Positions 62,032-64,000 of a DNA stretch of 64,000 nucleotides are shown one piece after another. Each line of letters opens with the position of its first letter. The first letter of the stretch is position 1. Source of the DNA: Winogradskyella sp046545555 (GTDB lineage Bacteria; Bacteroidota; Bacteroidia; Flavobacteriales; Flavobacteriaceae); NCBI RefSeq assembly GCF_046545555.1, contig NZ_JBHZTH010000001.1, positions 1,612,001 through 1,676,000 on the forward strand. The letters are read 5' to 3'. A program made the position numbers and the translations under genes. The notes under the pieces are model-generated. The model did not search any database and was not told the origin of the DNA. It was given only the letters and a program-made list of their open reading frames with translations.

Positions 62032-63555
62032 ATGAAAAAACAACTACTTATTTTACTCACTTTATTTATAGCTACAATGGGCTATTCGCAAACGTTTACC
62101 GTTCAAGATAGTAATAATAATACACTACGGTTTACCGTAACCTCTTCTACTACAGTTTCTTTGATAACAGGGAGCACTATAATTAATACAAATGTTAATA
62201 TACCATCATCAGTTTCAAATGGTGGTACAGCATATAATGTTACTGCTATTGGAGTGTTTAGCTTTGATGGTGAGCCTATATCTAGTGTTAGCATTCCAAA
62301 CACGGTAACTAGCATAGAGCAACAAGCTTTTTCAAACACTAATCTAACATCTGTAGTTTTTCCAAGTAATCTTGAAACTATTGGTGACTATACCTTTCAA
62401 GGCAATCAATTATCAGGTCTTACAATTCCTAGTAATCTTACTAGCATTGGTAACGGAGCTTTTAGAGGAAATCCATTGTCAACAATTACCTCATTGGCTA
62501 CAATACCACCATCAATTACAACTGTTGCAGGGAATAACGATTCATTTGCCCAAGGTGGAGACCGAAGTGGAATAGATTTAATAATTCCTGCTGGTACCAC
62601 AGGAGCTTATGTTACAGATGCTGGAGCTTTATGGACAGGTTTTAATACTGTTACTGAGAATTTGAATGTAGGTGATACTTATATTGATAATTTTATAACA
62701 TACGAAGTTACTTCTGCAGCAAGTAGTACTGTAAAAGCAGTAGGATATAATACAGCAGGCGGGACCGTAGTTAATATTCCTGCAACCATACCAAACGGTT
62801 TAATAACATATGACGTTACAGAAATTGGAAATAATGCTTTTCAAAGTAAGAACTTAACATCAGTGTCTCTGCCAAACACTTTAGTAACCATTGGTGAAAA
62901 TGCATTTTTTGTAAATAATATATCTTCAGTTACTATACCAGATAGTGTAGTTACCATTGATGATATTGCATTTGCACAAAATCAAAATATGACAAATCTT
63001 GTATTAGGAAATAGTGTAACAAATATTGGTGATGCTGCTTTTCGCTTTACAGGTTTAACTACAATAACTATACCTGAAAGTGTTACTAATATTGGAGTTG
63101 TTGCTTTTGGTGGATTAGGAAATATTATCACTGATGTTTATTGTGAGGGCTTAGTTCCCCCTATGATAAGTACGAGTAGTAATCTTAATTCAGATACATT
63201 TAATTTATCTCGTAGTAGTATCCATTTACATATACCAGCTGGTACTATGGGAGTTTATGTTACAGATTCGGGTGCTTTGTGGACAGATTTTAACCCTGTC
63301 AGTGAAGATGCACTAAGTATTGATGATTTTGAGTTAGCTATGGATATAAAAGTAATTACAACTTCTTATGCGTTGGAAGTGACTTCATCTGATAGTGTTA
63401 GATTAGAAAATTATAGCATTTTTAGTCTTTCTGGTGCTAAAATAGCCACAGGGACTGAGAGCGAAATTTCTACGGCTTCCATTTCAAAAGGTATTTATAT
63501 CTTAAAACTGGATTTTGATAGAGGAATAGTGGTTAAAAAGGTGCTAATAAAATAA
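62032..63555 (+). CDS. BspA-like leucine-rich-repeat protein with T9SS sorting tag
   Basis: The 507-residue protein has a signal peptide (cleavage near YSQTF, residue 20). Leucine-rich repeats of the BspA/LRR_5 type follow (NVTAIGVFSFDGEPISSVSI, NLTSVVFPSNLETIGDYTFQ, NLTSVSLPNTLVTIGENAFF). The C-terminal T9SS sorting domain (about 438-507) ends in IVVKKVLIK. A segment near residues 185-210 (IIPAGTTGAYVTDAGALWTG) is repeated near 400-425 (HIPAGTMGVYVTDSGALWTD), an internal duplication. It is probably a surface protein. It is followed by a lipoprotein gene with a 28-base gap. Confidence 0.88.
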   Translation: MKKQLLILLTLFIATMGYSQTFTVQDSNNNTLRFTVTSSTTVSLITGSTIINTNVNIPSSVSNGGTAYNVTAIGVFSFDGEPISSVSIPNTVTSIEQQAFSNTNLTSVVFPSNLETIGDYTFQGNQLSGLTIPSNLTSIGNGAFRGNPLSTITSLATIPPSITTVAGNNDSFAQGGDRSGIDLIIPAGTTGAYVTDAGALWTGFNTVTENLNVGDTYIDNFITYEVTSAASSTVKAVGYNTAGGTVVNIPATIPNGLITYDVTEIGNNAFQSKNLTSVSLPNTLVTIGENAFFVNNISSVTIPDSVVTIDDIAFAQNQNMTNLVLGNSVTNIGDAAFRFTGLTTITIPESVTNIGVVAFGGLGNIITDVYCEGLVPPMISTSSNLNSDTFNLSRSSIHLHIPAGTMGVYVTDSGALWTDFNPVSEDALSIDDFELAMDIKVITTSYALEVTSSDSVRLENYSIFSLSGAKIATGTESEISTASISKGIYILKLDFDRGIVVKKVLIK

Positions 63556-63583
63556 ATCACTTTAAAAATTAATTTATAAAATA

Positions 63584-64000
63584 ATGATTAAAAAAAGAAA
63601 TCTTATAATGCCAATTATAGTATTGATTCTGAGTTACTCATGTAGCTCAGAAGACAATACTTCAGATCTACAAACAGATAATTTTTATGCTTTAACCCTG
63701 GGGAATTCTTGGAATTATAAATATTATCTTAAGGACATGGATACAAACGTTTTTTTACCAACACCTGTAACTGAAACTGTTGATATTACAGAAACAATTG
63801 AAATAGACAATAATACTTATTACAATTTTAAACACATCGTTACAGGTAATGATGGTAACTATGGTATGTTACCTTCTAATGGTGAAAAGAACTTTACATT
63901 AAGGGACTCTCTGGGTTATTTAATTGATGAAATAGGTCTTATTAAATATACGCATACCAGTAATGATGAGCATTTTGTTGATTATAATACGGAGTCAGGT
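63584..64000 (+). CDS. Lipoprotein of unknown function (3' partial)
   Basis: The frame starts at ATG 63584 and runs open to the end of the window (139 residues). The signal is MIKKRNLIMPIIVLILSYSC, with a lipobox Cys20. The mature part (FYALTLGNSWNYKYYLKDMD) is beta-rich and has no recognised family. It lies 28 bases after the LRR protein and may share its transcript. Confidence 0.75.
   Translation, partial: MIKKRNLIMPIIVLILSYSCSSEDNTSDLQTDNFYALTLGNSWNYKYYLKDMDTNVFLPTPVTETVDITETIEIDNNTYYNFKHIVTGNDGNYGMLPSNGEKNFTLRDSLGYLIDEIGLIKYTHTSNDEHFVDYNTESG

Overview
The window is a chromosomal segment of a flavobacterium (Bacteroidota, most likely Flavobacteriaceae). The evidence is an AT-rich sequence, outer-membrane type IX secretion (T9SS) proteins and two cargo proteins with T9SS C-terminal sorting tags, a TonB-receptor-type barrel with a carboxypeptidase-like N-domain, many lipoproteins, and promoters of the Bacteroidota TTTG-N19-TAnnTTTG type (clearest at rpmB and ftsY). 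No rRNA, tRNA, CRISPR array, insertion sequence or prophage was seen. Most of it is ordinary core genome.

Layout. 1-3880: end of a PorP/SprF-like gene and its OmpA/PD40 partner, isopentenyl-diphosphate isomerase, a pterin synthase, a small helical protein. 3977-8010 (minus): DUF4369 lipoprotein, DUF819 membrane protein, then a tight five-gene operon (SPFH, glycine-zipper peptide, DUF4177 peptide, PH-like membrane protein, ribbon-helix-helix protein); two of its genes are only 52 and 59 codons long. 8145-12397: a sigma-54-like promoter, a highly folded short transcribed-looking region ending in a terminator, and a large secreted MORN/TPR/CHAT protein. 12401-16798: hydrolase, AlkB-like dioxygenase, VanX-like dipeptidase, DoxX-like and DUF6249 membrane proteins. 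16905-22305: two ECF sigma-factor operons on either side of a large membrane protein. 22308-31706: DEAD-box helicase, rRNA and other methyltransferases, MOSC protein, epimerase, Crp-like regulator, GH2 glycosidase. 31838-41821: htpG, FabH-type synthase, acetolactate-decarboxylase-like lipoprotein, outer-membrane receptor, solute symporter. 41900-57496: T9SS cargo, recR, glycosyltransferase, E2 acyltransferase, exonuclease-FAH-Hpt-cinA operon, rpmB-rpmG-DUF4295, ftsY, amidase, serine hydrolase, rimO. 57502-64000: TonB-C-like lipoprotein, a TPR histidine kinase with LytTR regulator, a repeat element, and a lipoprotein/BspA-like LRR cluster running off the end.

The most interesting signals are regulatory. 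First, a folded RNA candidate at 8172-8276 begins where a sigma-54-like promoter would start transcription. Second, two divergent, near-identical ECF-type promoters (TGTAAC-N17-CGTC) lie between a sigma-factor gene and a DUF6249 gene, and a third related site precedes the outer-membrane receptor gene more than 20 kb away, suggesting a small regulon. Third, a direct repeat with LytTR-site geometry precedes the LytTR two-component operon. Fourth, a perfect 22-bp palindrome with a second copy 51 bp away lies upstream of the alpha/beta-hydrolase gene. All of these are sequence-based predictions.
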